Shown: piece after piece, positions 10,570 to 21,444 of the stretch | Layout: each line of letters opens with the position of its first letter | How positions within the stretch are numbered: position 1 is the stretch's first letter | Source: Craspedostauros australis | Taxonomy: Eukaryota > Bacillariophyta > Bacillariophyceae > Mastogloiales > Achnanthaceae | Direction of reading: 5' to 3' | Length of the DNA stretch: 64,000 nucleotides | Assembly (NCBI GenBank): GCA_026770025.1 | Contig: JAMXDE010000006.1 | Span: 1,990,001-2,054,000 of the forward strand | Notes under the pieces: generated by a model | What the model saw: only the letters and a program-made list of their open reading frames with translations | The model's database searches: none | Told to the model about the DNA's origin: nothing | Made by a program: the position numbers and the translations under genes

Positions 10570-10993
10570 GACGTTGATTGATACTGATGGGAGGAAGGAG
10601 ATGAGTAGTATTGATGGAAGTGAACTGAGCAGCAGGAGGGCAAGAAGGTGACTATACAGACGCTGCATGAGCATGCCACATGCACCGCACGCCAACACGG
10701 AGAAGCAAAATTCGATTTGGCGGCAAAATGTGAGGAGATTTGTGACATGTGACGAGAGATCAAATTTGAATTTGAATGACAACGTCTAATAACGGTTATT
10801 GGCTAAGAAAGTGTGTTCGGACAGGTCAAACAATGAAGTCGCTGAAATGTCAAATTCCGTGCACAACCCGTCAAAAAATGGCCTTTCCCGAACGTGTCTG
10901 GGCACATTGCGTTGTTTGCATCGGAAAAGCTAATAAATGTCGTCCTGCCATCACGGAGCAGCGTGTGTATTCGACCAAGTGGACCGTAAATCT

Positions 10994-11140
10994 ACGAAGG
11001 TCCATAAAATTAAAATAAGACATTAAAGCAAAATCGGCGTCCACAGCGCATCTTATATTTTTATCTAGTTTATGAATATGTGGGCGGCTTGGTCGAAAGC
11101 CCCGTATGTTGCCACCATCCCAGGACGGACTGCAGGTCCC
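10994..11140. repeat. Right terminal inverted repeat of the 4.6-kb DDE element
   Basis: Inverted partner of 6559-6705. It ends CTGCAGGTCCC at 11140 and is followed within four bases by a 30-bp perfect palindrome. Confidence 0.85.
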
Positions 11141-11143
11141 GCC

Positions 11144-11173
11144 ATCGTATGCTCCGTATACGGAGCATACGAT
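11144..11173. repeat. 30-bp perfect palindrome
   Basis: The 15-base arm starting ATCGTATGCTCC at 11144 is followed without spacer by its exact complement, ending at 11173. It abuts the right end of the 4.6-kb element and is absent from the equivalent right end at 50883. It may mark a repair product, the footprint of another excised element, or a protein-binding site. Confidence 0.9.
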
Positions 11174-11814
11174 AGTCCCAACGCAACGATATCATGAAGG
11201 TATCGGTCGGAATCGTCGTTCAGTTGTGACAATGGAGTTTGTCAACTCGAGATACTCAAACGGAGATACTGCACGTAAAAATTGCAGTTTATTTGTTCAT
11301 AAAGTGATTTCTTCGCAAGTGTAAAAGTTGTGAGGAAATTCACGAACCAGCCCTTTTGGAGTGCCGATTTCCACCAACCAGCCTGTTTTGTGTTACTTAA
11401 AGTATCAAAACGTGCGAATGTCGATGCGACATCCCATGGACACAGAGATTTCTTGCCAACATCCGAGGTTAGCACATAAATGTAGACTACCTGTAACATG
11501 CACAAAAAGCACAATACACATCATACATGATTGCCATACTCATTATAGAATGCAAGTAAATAGTCCATCCGAATGTATGACGTCCTGTGAAGGGAATTAA
11601 TGCCTACTTTAGTCGTAGATATGCGCATCATCCATCCGTTTGCTCCGATTCTTTGTGCCTTGGATCGTGCTCTGACCAAATGTATCATCGAGTGGCTCCA
11701 TACAAATGCACTGCATCCATCTGAGCATGCAAAACAACAGGCTGCCGAGCCATAACATAAATTACATCCAACATAGCAAACACAACAATCGCATCAAACT
11801 GTTCAACAACCAGC

Positions 11815-13749
11815 ATGTCCAGCAACAGCAAATCGTTCATCACCCTTGCAAAGGGAGCGGAAAAGGAAGGAGTGGACTTCATTCATGTTTGTGCGGCTGT
11901 ATTGTCGCACAGCTTGTCTGTTGGTGCCGGATACATTCAAAAGAAGAGGTCAGGCGATGCAATCAAGCTCGTGTGCTCTGTTTCTACTGACTGTCCCTTC
12001 GACTGCCGTGCTCGTCTCTTGAAGAATGGCAAAGGGGTCCGCATCACGCACTTCGTTGGCCATACTTGTCAGGGCACATGTACCCGCAAGGCAAGCTACA
12101 AAACTGCCATCTTGGACAAGATGACTGACATCATTGGGAAGTATCAAGTTCCTGCTGCAGGCGGACGCCAGCAACTGGGTAACATGATCAAGAACGAATT
12201 GTCCATCACAGTAAAAAAAGGGCAGCTCTACAATATCATCAGGGACAAAGGAGTTACAATCGAGAAGCACTTGGCCGAGTGCAAATTGATTCGGTCCTAC
12301 ATCGGTGCTGTGGCTGAGAAAGACAGTGGAGGAGCGTACAAGGTTGACATTGGTCCAGTCCAAGGTGACATCAATGGTGACGATGGAATGCAATTGCGCC
12401 GCGTCTTTTGTGCACCTGGTGGAAGCATCAAGACATTCTCTCATTTCGATGGTATGGTGTGCGTGGATGCCACTCACCTTCGATCTGCAGTGAAGGGTTA
12501 CATGTGCCTCCTGACCGCTTATGACGCTTCACGCCAACTCGTCATTCTTGCATTTGGCATTCTCCCTGTTGAAACAGCAAGCAACTGGAAATGGTTCCTC
12601 GATCATGTGAGGAACAGCTTTCCAAAGGTGCGCCTGCTCATGAGCGATGGTGCGAAGGGCCTTGAGAGCGTCGAAGTGCAAACGATGTTGGCAGGATGGG
12701 GCGTCACTCACACGCGTTGCATGTACCACATCTTGGACAAGAATGTTTCATCCAACAAGCAACTGACAATGACCTCAAGACAGCACAAGCTCCTCAAGTC
12801 AGCTGTGTATGCCTGCAATGAGAATCATGCAGATCAGAAGTTGAGCCAAGTCCAGGCACAGAATCCAAAACTCCACGAATGGTTTATTCAACGCCAACAT
12901 AAATGCCTGACACATTTGTTGCTTCGCAAACCCAATCAACATCGCTTCGGTATTGTCACATCTAATTCTTCCAAGCAGGCCAATGCAGCCCTCGAACACA
13001 TCAGGGACAAGCCACTTTGCACCCTGGTGGCAGGTGTTATCAAGTACATGGCTGACAAGCGCATGGAGAAAGCCATGAAGGCAGAAGAACACTGGAACGC
13101 TGGAAATGTCTTGACTCCTCGTTGCATGTCTGACATGGAAATGCTGAACAAAAAATCCGGGAAACTAAACGTGCTCGTGGACAGTGTACATGACTCGGAG
13201 ATCAAAGCGAGTGTCATGTGGTATGACAGCCCTACCATTTCTGAGGAAGTGACTCTCAGATCGGACTTTGCAATGACTTGCACCTGCGGTGCTCCATTGG
13301 AGTACAAGAGACCATGTCTCCACATCCTCGCAGTGTTCCGCACAGATGCTGCCAAGCCCAGGAATGCACCACCAGGTGTCTTTCACTACAAGAACGTTGG
13401 TTGGTACAGCAAGGAATGGCATACTGCCACATGGTTGGAGCAACACGGAAAAAAGGTGATGCCCATCCAACGAGCAAGGGTGGAACGAAGACAATTGGTG
13501 GCAGAGAATGTGGTGCCCATGGTGATTTCTGCGAAGTCTGGTCGGAAGCGGAAAACTACCAACAGCGACAATCCATCAACTGCCAGAGGAGTGCGACTGT
13601 GCCCAGGATGCGGCGAGCTCGGCCACTTCCTTCACAGTTGCCCAAAACCAATTCCATCTACCCTTGAGAAGAGCAAAAAGAAACAAGTTGACAAGATTCT
13701 TCCCCATGTGATGAACCAACTGGGAGGCAGCGTGCAGGATGAAGAATAG
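11815..13749 (+). CDS. MuDR-type MULE transposase
   Basis: A 644-residue protein, intact, ATG 11815 to TAG 13749. An N-terminal Cys/His cluster (about residues 54-85) may be a FLYWCH/FAR1-like zinc finger. The MULE DDE domain has its first Asp in VCVDATHL (about 218) and its second in LLMSDGAKGLESV (about 278). The family's C..H element follows in RCMYHILDKN. A SWIM zinc finger is present as CTCGAPLEYKRPCLHILAV (about 490-510). Near residue 600 there is a CCHC knuckle (CPGCGELGHFLHSCP). The domain order is the usual one for MuDR-like transposases. It would mobilise the inner MULE and perhaps related non-autonomous copies. It lies 125 bp inside the left terminal repeat. The absence of stops or frameshifts suggests recent activity. 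Confidence 0.93.
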   Translation: MSSNSKSFITLAKGAEKEGVDFIHVCAAVLSHSLSVGAGYIQKKRSGDAIKLVCSVSTDCPFDCRARLLKNGKGVRITHFVGHTCQGTCTRKASYKTAILDKMTDIIGKYQVPAAGGRQQLGNMIKNELSITVKKGQLYNIIRDKGVTIEKHLAECKLIRSYIGAVAEKDSGGAYKVDIGPVQGDINGDDGMQLRRVFCAPGGSIKTFSHFDGMVCVDATHLRSAVKGYMCLLTAYDASRQLVILAFGILPVETASNWKWFLDHVRNSFPKVRLLMSDGAKGLESVEVQTMLAGWGVTHTRCMYHILDKNVSSNKQLTMTSRQHKLLKSAVYACNENHADQKLSQVQAQNPKLHEWFIQRQHKCLTHLLLRKPNQHRFGIVTSNSSKQANAALEHIRDKPLCTLVAGVIKYMADKRMEKAMKAEEHWNAGNVLTPRCMSDMEMLNKKSGKLNVLVDSVHDSEIKASVMWYDSPTISEEVTLRSDFAMTCTCGAPLEYKRPCLHILAVFRTDAAKPRNAPPGVFHYKNVGWYSKEWHTATWLEQHGKKVMPIQRARVERRQLVAENVVPMVISAKSGRKRKTTNSDNPSTARGVRLCPGCGELGHFLHSCPKPIPSTLEKSKKKQVDKILPHVMNQLGGSVQDEE

Positions 13750-13974
13750 ACTAACCCATCATAGCACAATGGTATAGTTTGCCATTACATTCCCTGTAGA
13801 TAACAATCTGTAATGCAATGCTGATGTAAAGTAGTCTGTTGCATCATCAAGGCTCCAGAAGTGTCTCATGCTGTCCACAGTGTGCCATGAATTGGCAAGG
13901 TATGCATTAGAAGGCCCAAGATGATGGCATTTGAACACTTGGAGCGCATCAAGGGCGTTTGACTGGGTACACTC

Positions 13975-15040
13975 CCAGCTTACCAGGACCAGGATCCTTC
14001 TGGAAGGTATTCAAATCTGGGTTTGTAGATATCGAGTGCTGTGGGTGACAGTACTGTGAGCTACGCATCGAACTGTACAGTAGATTTTCAAAATGTGCAT
14101 AGAAAATGTCAATCACAATCAAATCCAACCTGGCGGGCACGTACAACACACCCCAAAGTACCTGGTCACGAAGTATGAGATCTCCAATCCATCTGGAAGG
14201 CATCCATATCTGAGAATCTAGATTTTGAGTGGTTCTGTGGGTGGCAGTACGATGACCTACGCACAATTCTGTACAGTAGATTGTCAAAATGTGCCTATAA
14301 ATGTCAACCTCAGTGAAATCCAACCTGGCGGGCACGTACAACACACCCCAAAGTACCTGGTCACGAAGTATGAGGTCTCCAATCCATCTGGAAGGCATCC
14401 ATATCTGAGAATCTAGATTTCGAGTGGTGCTGTGGGTGGTAGTACTGTGAGCTACGCACGATACTGTGCAGTAGATTGCCCATATGTGCCTGTAAATGTC
14501 AATCTCAATGAAATCCAACCCGGCGGGCACGTACAACACACCCCAAAGTGTCTGGTCACGAAGTATGAGGTCTCCAATCCATCTGGAAGGTAGTCAAATC
14601 TGAGAATCTAAATTTCGAGTGGTGTTGTGGGTGGTTGTGCGATGGCCTACGCACCATAGTGTACAGTAGATTGCCCATATGTGCCTATAAATGTCAACCA
14701 CAATCAAATCCAACCCCGCGGGCACGTACAACACACCCCAAAGTACCTGGTCACGAAGTATGAGGTCCTAGATCCATCTGGAAGGCATCCATATCTGAGA
14801 ATCTAGATTTCGAGTGGTGCTGTGGGTGGTAGTACTGTGAGCTACGCACCATAGTGTACAGTAGATTGCCCATAGGTGCCTGTAAATGTCAATCTCAATG
14901 AAATCCAACCCGGCGGGCACGTACAACACACCCCAAAGTGTCTGGTCACGAAGTATGAGGTCCCAGATCCATCTGGAAGGCATCCATATCTGAGAATCTA
15001 GATTTCGAGCGGTGCCTTGTGAGGCCGCAGAGTGACCTTG
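13975..15040. repeat. 195-bp tandem repeat array, forward-oriented half
   Basis: Units of exactly 195 bp. The landmark GGCGGGCACGTACAACAC or its variant occurs at 14131, 14326, 14521, 14716 and 14911, with a diverged partial unit at the left. Each unit carries GGTCACGAAGTATGAGGTC and ATCCATCTGGAAGGCATCC. No coding capacity is shared between units; short frames there are chance. Confidence 0.95.
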
Positions 15041-15084
15041 GCATCAGGCTAGACTACGCCTTCCACACCGATACATTCCTGACC

Positions 15085-16850
15085 GATTGGAGACCTCATA
15101 CTTCGTGACCAGGTACTTTGGGGTGTGTTGTACGTGCCCGCTGGGTTGGATTTCATTGAGGTTGACATTTATATGCACATATGGGCAATCTACTGCACAG
15201 TATCGTGCGTAGCTCACAGTACGACCACCCACAACACCACTCGAAATCTAGATTCTCAGATGTGGATGCCTTCCAGATGGATTGGAGACCTCATACTTCG
15301 TGACCAGGTACTTTGGGGTGTGTTGTAAGTTCCCGCCAGGTTGGATTTCATTGAGGTTGACATTTATAGGCACATATGGGCAATCTACTGCACAGTATCG
15401 TGCGTAGCTCACAGTACTACCACCCACAACACCACTCGAAATCTAGATTCTCAGATATGGATGCCTTCCAGATGGATCTAGGACCTCATACTTCGTGACC
15501 AGGTACTTTGGGGTGTGTTGTACGTGCCCGCGGGGTTGGATTTGATTGTGGTTGACATTTATAGGCACATATGGGCAATCTACTGTACAGAATTGTGCGT
15601 AGGTCATCGTACTGCCACCCACAGAACCACTCGAAATCTAGATTCTCAGATATGGATGCCTTCCAGATGGATCTAGGACCTCATACTTCGTGACCAGGTA
15701 CTTTGGGGTGTGTTGTACGTGCCCGCCAGGTTGGATTTCATTGAGGTTGACATTTATAGGCACATTTTGACAATCTACTGCACAGAATGGTGCGTAGCTC
15801 GTAGTACTACCACCCACAACACCACTCGAAATTTAGATTCTCAGATTTGACTACCTTCCAGATGGATTGGAGACCTCATACTTCGTGACCAGGTACTTTG
15901 GGGTGTGTTGTACGTGTCCGCTGGGTCGGATTTGATTGTGGTTGACATTTACAGGCACATATGGGCAATCTACTGCACAGTATCGTGCGTAGCTCACAGT
16001 ACTACCACCCACAACACCACTCGAAATCTAGATTCCCAGATATGGATGCCTTCCAGATGGATCTAGGACCTCATACTTCGTGACCAGGTACTTTGGGGTG
16101 TGTTGTACGTGCCCGCGGGGTTGGATTTGATTGTGGTTGACATTTATAGGCACATATGGGCAATCTACTGCACAGAATTGTGCGTAGGTCATCGTACTGC
16201 CACCCACAGAACCACTCGAAATCTAGATTCTCAGATATGGATGCCTTCCAGATGGATCTAGGACCTCATATTTCGTGACCAGGTACTTTGGGGTGTGTTG
16301 TACGTGTCCGCTGGGTCGGATTTGATTGTGGTTGACATTTATAGGCACATTTTGACAATCTACTGCACAGAATGGTGCGTAGCTCGTAGTACTACCACCC
16401 ACAACACCACGCGAAATTTAGATTCTCAGATGTGGATGCCTTCCAGATGGATTGGAGACCTCATGCTTCGTGACCAGGTACTTTGGAGTGTGTTGTACGT
16501 GCCCGCCGGGTTGGATTTCACTGAGATTGACATTTTCTATGCACATATGTCCGAGTTTCTGTACGCCGCGTACCGTATCTCACAGTGGTGCCACTCACAG
16601 CAGCACACAATATCCCTATCCAGATTTGACTACCTTCCAGACGGATTGGAGACCTCAAACTTCGTGGCTGTATCCTTTGGAGTGTGTTGTGAGTGGGCGC
16701 CGGGTTGGATTCGATTGCGATTGACATTTTCTATGCACATATGTCCGAGATACGGTACAGTTTGATGTGTACGGCTCAGTACCACGAGATTCATAGATTT
16801 GGGTACCAGCGCTCCTTCCAGAAGGATCCAGATCATCTCAGGCCACCCCC
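15085..16850. repeat. 195-bp tandem repeat array, inverted half
   Basis: The same 195-bp units in opposite orientation. The landmark TGTTGTACGTGCCC or a variant occurs at 15126, 15321, 15516, 15711, 15906, 16101, 16296 and 16491, and a diverged one near 16685. Together with the forward half this makes an inverted repeat with arms of over 1 kb around a short centre at about 15040-15085. The last units near 16700-16850 are degraded. Confidence 0.95.
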
Positions 16851-17308
16851 ATGCACATTGAAGCGCCATCGTTATGTTGACATTGGTAGAATTGCATTTG
16901 TTGGATCTTTCATATGCAGGTTTGGTTACACTCCTCCACACCGCACAGTCACCATCCAGGATCACATGATTTGATCTCGTATATTCTGCAACACCTTCTA
17001 GATGGATCCATTCACTTGCAAGCTGGTATTACACCTATTGGAATGCTCTCGATGCGCTGCTCCTGTTTGAATATATAGTTTATCCTTTCGTATGATGCAT
17101 TTGGTCAGCACAGGATCCGCGACGCAAAGAATTGGAGCAAACGGATAGATGACGCGCATATCTATGACTAACGTAGGCATTAATTCTCTTCATTGGATGT
17201 CATATATCCGGATGGACTGTTTCCCTGCATTCTATTAAGAGTATTACGGACATGTATGATGTGGTTTGTACTTTTTCGCGTGTGGTGTTGGCGTTCTACA
17301 TTTATCTA

Positions 17309-18076
17309 CTAGGAGGTTGCGGTATTGTTGGAAATCGCACCGCAGACTTCGGTGCGCACAAAAATCCGACGTATGCACGACAGACGACCAAAGTCTACCC
17401 AAAGTCTACCCAATGTTAGACTTCTGAAAACGCAGTCCTGAGTTTGATTGGCACAATAGTGTACATCGTACTTAGGCACACACTTGGTTGCACTGTTCCA
17501 AGTTAAGATCATACTTCCATCGCATGTTCCTCCACCATAAAATAACCTGAACTGCTTATTGTGAGTATACTTGATGGCAAAGAGCATCAATGGCCTCCTT
17601 CTCGTTGCTACATTCACACTTCTTCCAACAATTGACATCGTTGAATGGAATAACAAGCACGCCAGTCATTGTGAGATGCCTGCTTTAAGGTTGGCTATTC
17701 GTCGGAAACAAGTAATCGAGACACCTATGCGATTCATGATATTGATAGCGTTGAAGATGTTTACAATCAGAGTTCTATCTTCGAATGCTGGACATGTAAG
17801 GCACCACCCGGATCGGTCAACATTGATCATGGTATTGAATCTACTATATATGGAACAACTTGTGCTGCATTTGCTCTCTGACATTTGACAAGTGAGCCAT
17901 TTCGGATGTTTGTCACGGATATTCTCTGCACGTTTTCTCTTTGTTGCCGCGCGGACGAGATACCAGACTCTCCATACTACATACAATGGAGAGAGATGCC
18001 ATGACAGAAATGCAATATCCTTGCTGCATGCACCCAGTGATGCATTGTATTCAAAATCACAAGATACACGAAGCAC
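17309..18076 (-). pseudogene. Possible decayed gene fragment inside the outer MULE
   Basis: A minus-strand frame of 256 codons broken by a single TGA at 17666-17668. The residues look protein-like (CLTCPAFEDRTLIVNIFNAINIMNRIG before the stop, KQFRLFYGGGTCDGS after it), but no family is recognised and there is no good ATG. Upstream the same frame meets TGA again after about ten codons. It could be a fragment captured by the MULE or an old transposase remnant. A chance frame is also possible. Confidence 0.25.
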
Positions 18077-20562
18077 AGCTGGTTCCTCTCTATCCCGATA
18101 CCCCTTTTGTCACGTATAATAGCTGGCTGTGGTCGCAACAGTTCGCGGAAGTCACCGATTCATTGGCGCAATACATGTTCGTGGATTCCCTGTGGCTTCG
18201 ACATTGCCGATGTTAGATTGCATGACAACATGACTACATGACCACATGAGAAAGGGCGTCTGAACAGGTCTTGTTGCTAACACACACCACATCACACGTA
18301 ACACACAACGCAAGCGCACCACATTGTAGTGCTGTCAAAGCAGAAATGTCACATGTTTTGTTCCTTGCTCATGGTCATTGTGTGTGGGCATTGATGATAG
18401 CGGAGATACGCGCAATGGAAATAATTGTTGTCACAAGCGCCTGTTGTGACCATGATAAATGTCTCGTAGTCGTACATCTGCGAACAAAATTCCAACTTCG
18501 TACGTCAATGTACAGAAAGACGGTCATTCTTTGCCAACAGAAGTTCGCACAGCGACCACCACTTCTGTCCGTTACCATCGAACCAGTGTCAAGTTCACGC
18601 ACGCGTTGTTGGATACTGGCTGTCTGCTGCTTCGTGTTTCTTGGATGTGTGTGATGTTGGTGTACCGCGCCTTTCCAACACACTGCGTGGGGAAGACGAT
18701 GTCGTTGCAACATCCGACCAAAGTCGTACCTCCGTCGGATCATGTCATCTCAACAACCAGCCTACGTCATCTGATGTCCGATCAATGTTTGACCAATGTA
18801 AGACCAATGTTACCGTAAAGTATGACATTGCGGCGGCAGGTTTTTTCCATGTTTCGAAGGCGCAACTTGCCACCCCCCTCTGCGATCACTCAGAATGATT
18901 AGTTCGCAACTAGACACATAGAATGACCAAAGGAGGCCTCCCCTATCACGTAATGGAACTTTTGTTGCCATTAATATTATAGTTATCTCTACAGGGGGTG
19001 TCTAAATTGGTGTGACTAGCCTTACTCCTAGCAAAAATGTCAATTACGTCATTCACATGTCAGACATACATCATACCAATGTATGATGTTTGTCGGCTGA
19101 TTGCATACTGACGTCGGATGTTGATCAGCTTGCTGTGCATGCTGGTCCGACCAACGTCGTACGACGTCGACTGGACCTCATAGCGACGTGACTGTTTGCC
19201 ACAACAACGCACTTGTGTCTGTCTAGTGCGGAAACATGCCTGCATACACAACATCAACGAAGCAGCGATGTTCATCATCCTCACAGTAGCAAACGAGTTG
19301 TCCTTGCGTGAGACATGTCCGTTCTGTTCCACACCAAGCAAGCACAACAATTAACCATTCACGTCTCGCCACCACCGCAGCGGAGGATTCGCCACACACA
19401 AGTTTGAGCGTAATCTGGCATTCTCTTGCGGTTTGACATTCGACGGCAGTCACGGCAAACCAACAGAAGTAAAAGTGCTTTATCTTTACGACCATTTGTT
19501 TTTTTGTTTTCTGTCAATAGTCATAGGTCAGCAGTGGTGGGCGACCCCTGTTTGCGCACGTCATTTCGGCGCAGAACGGGGGTTGCTCAGGAAGACCTGA
19601 ACTGCGCACGTGTCAACGAACTGGGCGCTATCAAACCAACACCAGAAATGGGATTCGAGGAAGATCTATCATCCACAACATCACAAGCAACATTGATTAC
19701 CAACAGATGAATCACCAGGCAACTACATTTGCGGTACGACTGCGAACGACCACGAGCAGCACTCCTCTCTCCAACAACGCTGTACTCTAGACACGATTAA
19801 TAGTATTCTGGTGAAATGATAGTACCGGATGACACTGATGCTACGAGACACCGCGATGAACACGACAGTGCACTGGCGCCCTCGCGACTCCTGTTGTGTG
19901 CATTGCGGTCCTCAGTCGCACAAGATGCTCCGTTCGCCTGTGTTGTTGCCACCTGTTTACGTGGACAACTCCGCTTCCGCAGGTGATGGCGCTGTGGCGG
20001 TCACAGTGACATTCCCCCTACCACTGATGCAATGGCTCCTGCGTGGTTCACTCAAGAATGATACAAGCATTGTGTGGGCACGGTATGACTTGACATTTCC
20101 TCTGTGTTGTGTAAAGACATTTTTGGTCCGGCAAAACCACGGTCCGATTGTATGACGTTTTGCGTTTCACTTGATTTGCTTGCTCGATGGATTCTGGCAC
20201 AGCATCAATCTACGCAATCATTGGTGCGGTGGCGATGTGCGTTCCCTCAGACATGGTGTGGTTGGCCACACAGAGAACTCCTATCAATCGACACGTCGGA
20301 TGATGATGGTGTTGTTGATGTCGTGGTGGAAATCATGAAACACATCCTACTTTGGTCAGCAGTTCGAAACCAGGAGTCTCGGCATAAACTGATATTCATT
20401 GAACGGACAAACGAACATGATGTAGGACCAACGTTGGACAACGTGCTATTTTACAATGTCCGATATTCGCACAACTGTTAACTAAAGTACGATCAATGTG
20501 TATTCAAAATCGGACAATACGGCATAATGTCCGAAATACGGTGCGATATCCCAACAATACCG
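18077..20562. other. Non-coding interior of the outer MULE
   Basis: No gene supported. The stretch contains scattered copies of a short motif of the type GACCAANGTNGTAC / ACCAATGT (for example near 18715, 18790, 19145 and 20420) in AT-richer sequence. This could be regulatory or transposase-related. The inner part of the right terminal repeat begins at about 20540. Confidence 0.4.
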
Positions 20563-20883
20563 CAACCTCCTAGCCTTGGAGGCCGATACGAAACCATTGT
20601 GTCCATGGGACGTCGCGTGGACATTCGGACGTGTTGCGCCACTAAGTAATTAAAAAACAGGCTGGTTGGTGGAAATCGGCACTCCAAAAGGGCTGGTTCG
20701 TGAATTTCCTCAAAAGTTGTGCAAATCCTGGTGCGAAACCAACCACCCAATCCCACCGCCTCTGTCAGCACTCGCAACAAGAATCGATCCGGCACGGAAC
20801 AGATCATCTGCGTCACACGGTTCCAAATGAGAACTCCAAGCGCAACAAAGCTCGGGAGAAATGACCCAAACTCCCCTCAATTC

Positions 20884-21097
20884 ACCCTTCAATGGGATGG
20901 CTTGCTCGTGCCAGTGATAAAATATAAGCCATTTGATTGGCTGGAGTCGCCGGCCACGCCAAAAAATAGCCACTCGAACCCCTCCAATGCACCCTTCAAT
21001 GGGATGGCTTGCTCGTGCCAGTGATAGAGTCTAAGACATTTGATTGGCTGGAGTCGCCGGCCACGCCAAAAAGAGCCACTCGAACCCCTGCGAAAGC
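20884..21097. repeat. 107-bp tandem duplication upstream of the methyltransferase gene
   Basis: Two head-to-tail copies of a 107-bp unit: 20884-20990 and 20991-21097. Shared landmarks are CAATGGGATGGCTTGCTCG and TTTGATTGGCTGGAGTCGCC. Few differences separate them, so the duplication is recent. It lies 350-560 bp before the start codon at 21445 and could affect that promoter. It begins 163 bp beyond the MULE target duplication. Confidence 0.9.
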
Positions 21098-21444
21098 CAC
21101 AACAGCAAAACGAGAACACACAGCAACACCACAAGGAACACAGAACGGGACGAAACGCAGCGGACATCACGTGCAAAACAGGCACACACGAACACAGAAG
21201 CACAACGACACAACACGACAAATCTTTCATCGCAGCACAAGGCCAAACGTCGCCTCTCAGTTCACCCACAAACACCAGCCGGAGGGAACGCCCACACCAA
21301 GCCTGGCTGAGTCGAGTTGAGCTGACGGAGAAGTGTCGGAAGATCACCAACTGCCACTATCATTGCCGTCGTTGTCGCCGTTGCCGTCAGTAATCCATAT
21401 AGTACACGTGATACCTGGACTAGTACATCCACGAAGGCACAAAG

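Larger units (their letters stand above)
6559..11140 (-). mobile_element. 4.6-kb DDE transposon with long terminal inverted repeats
   Basis: Left end 6559 onward and right end up to 11140 are inverted copies of each other for roughly 150 bp, both beginning GGGACCTGCAGTCCGTCC from the outside. The element holds one long minus-strand reading frame (7207-10569). A deletion derivative with the same ends is at 49514-50883. Both copies also share GACCCACTTGAG immediately outside the left end, so the true terminus may be about 18 bp further left (near 6543). The right flanks differ from that, and no clean target duplication was found. The superfamily is uncertain. Confidence 0.8.
11476..17305 (+). 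mobile_element. Inner autonomous-type MULE nested in the outer one
   Basis: Inverted ends of about 215 bp, 11476-11690 and 17093-17305. Both start ATAAATGTAG from the outside and share AATTAATGCCTAC further in. The element contains a MuDR-type transposase gene (11815-13749) and a large array of 195-bp repeats. It sits inside the left terminal repeat of the outer MULE, whose sequence resumes on the other side. A clean 9-bp duplication was not seen; the boundary bases TAG near 11472 and 17308 may belong to the repeat. Confidence 0.75.
11332..20711. mobile_element. Outer MULE (Mutator-like element) with 9-bp target duplication
   Basis: Both ends begin GAGGAAATTCACGAACC from the outside and match for about 55 bp without change, then at lower identity for over 140 bp. 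They are flanked by perfect 9-bp duplications AAAAGTTGT at 11323-11331 and 20712-20720. A 9-bp duplication and long inverted ends are diagnostic of Mutator-like elements. The left terminal repeat is interrupted near 11475 by another MULE and resumes at about 17311 with AGGAGGTTGCGG, which matches the inner part of the right repeat near 20562. Apart from that insert, about 3.4 kb of its own sequence remains, without a transposase, so it was probably non-autonomous. Confidence 0.85.

Noticed and set aside
13950-16850. CRISPR-like array
   Set aside because: The whole 195-bp unit repeats without variable spacers, the array inverts in the middle, and the organism is a eukaryote.
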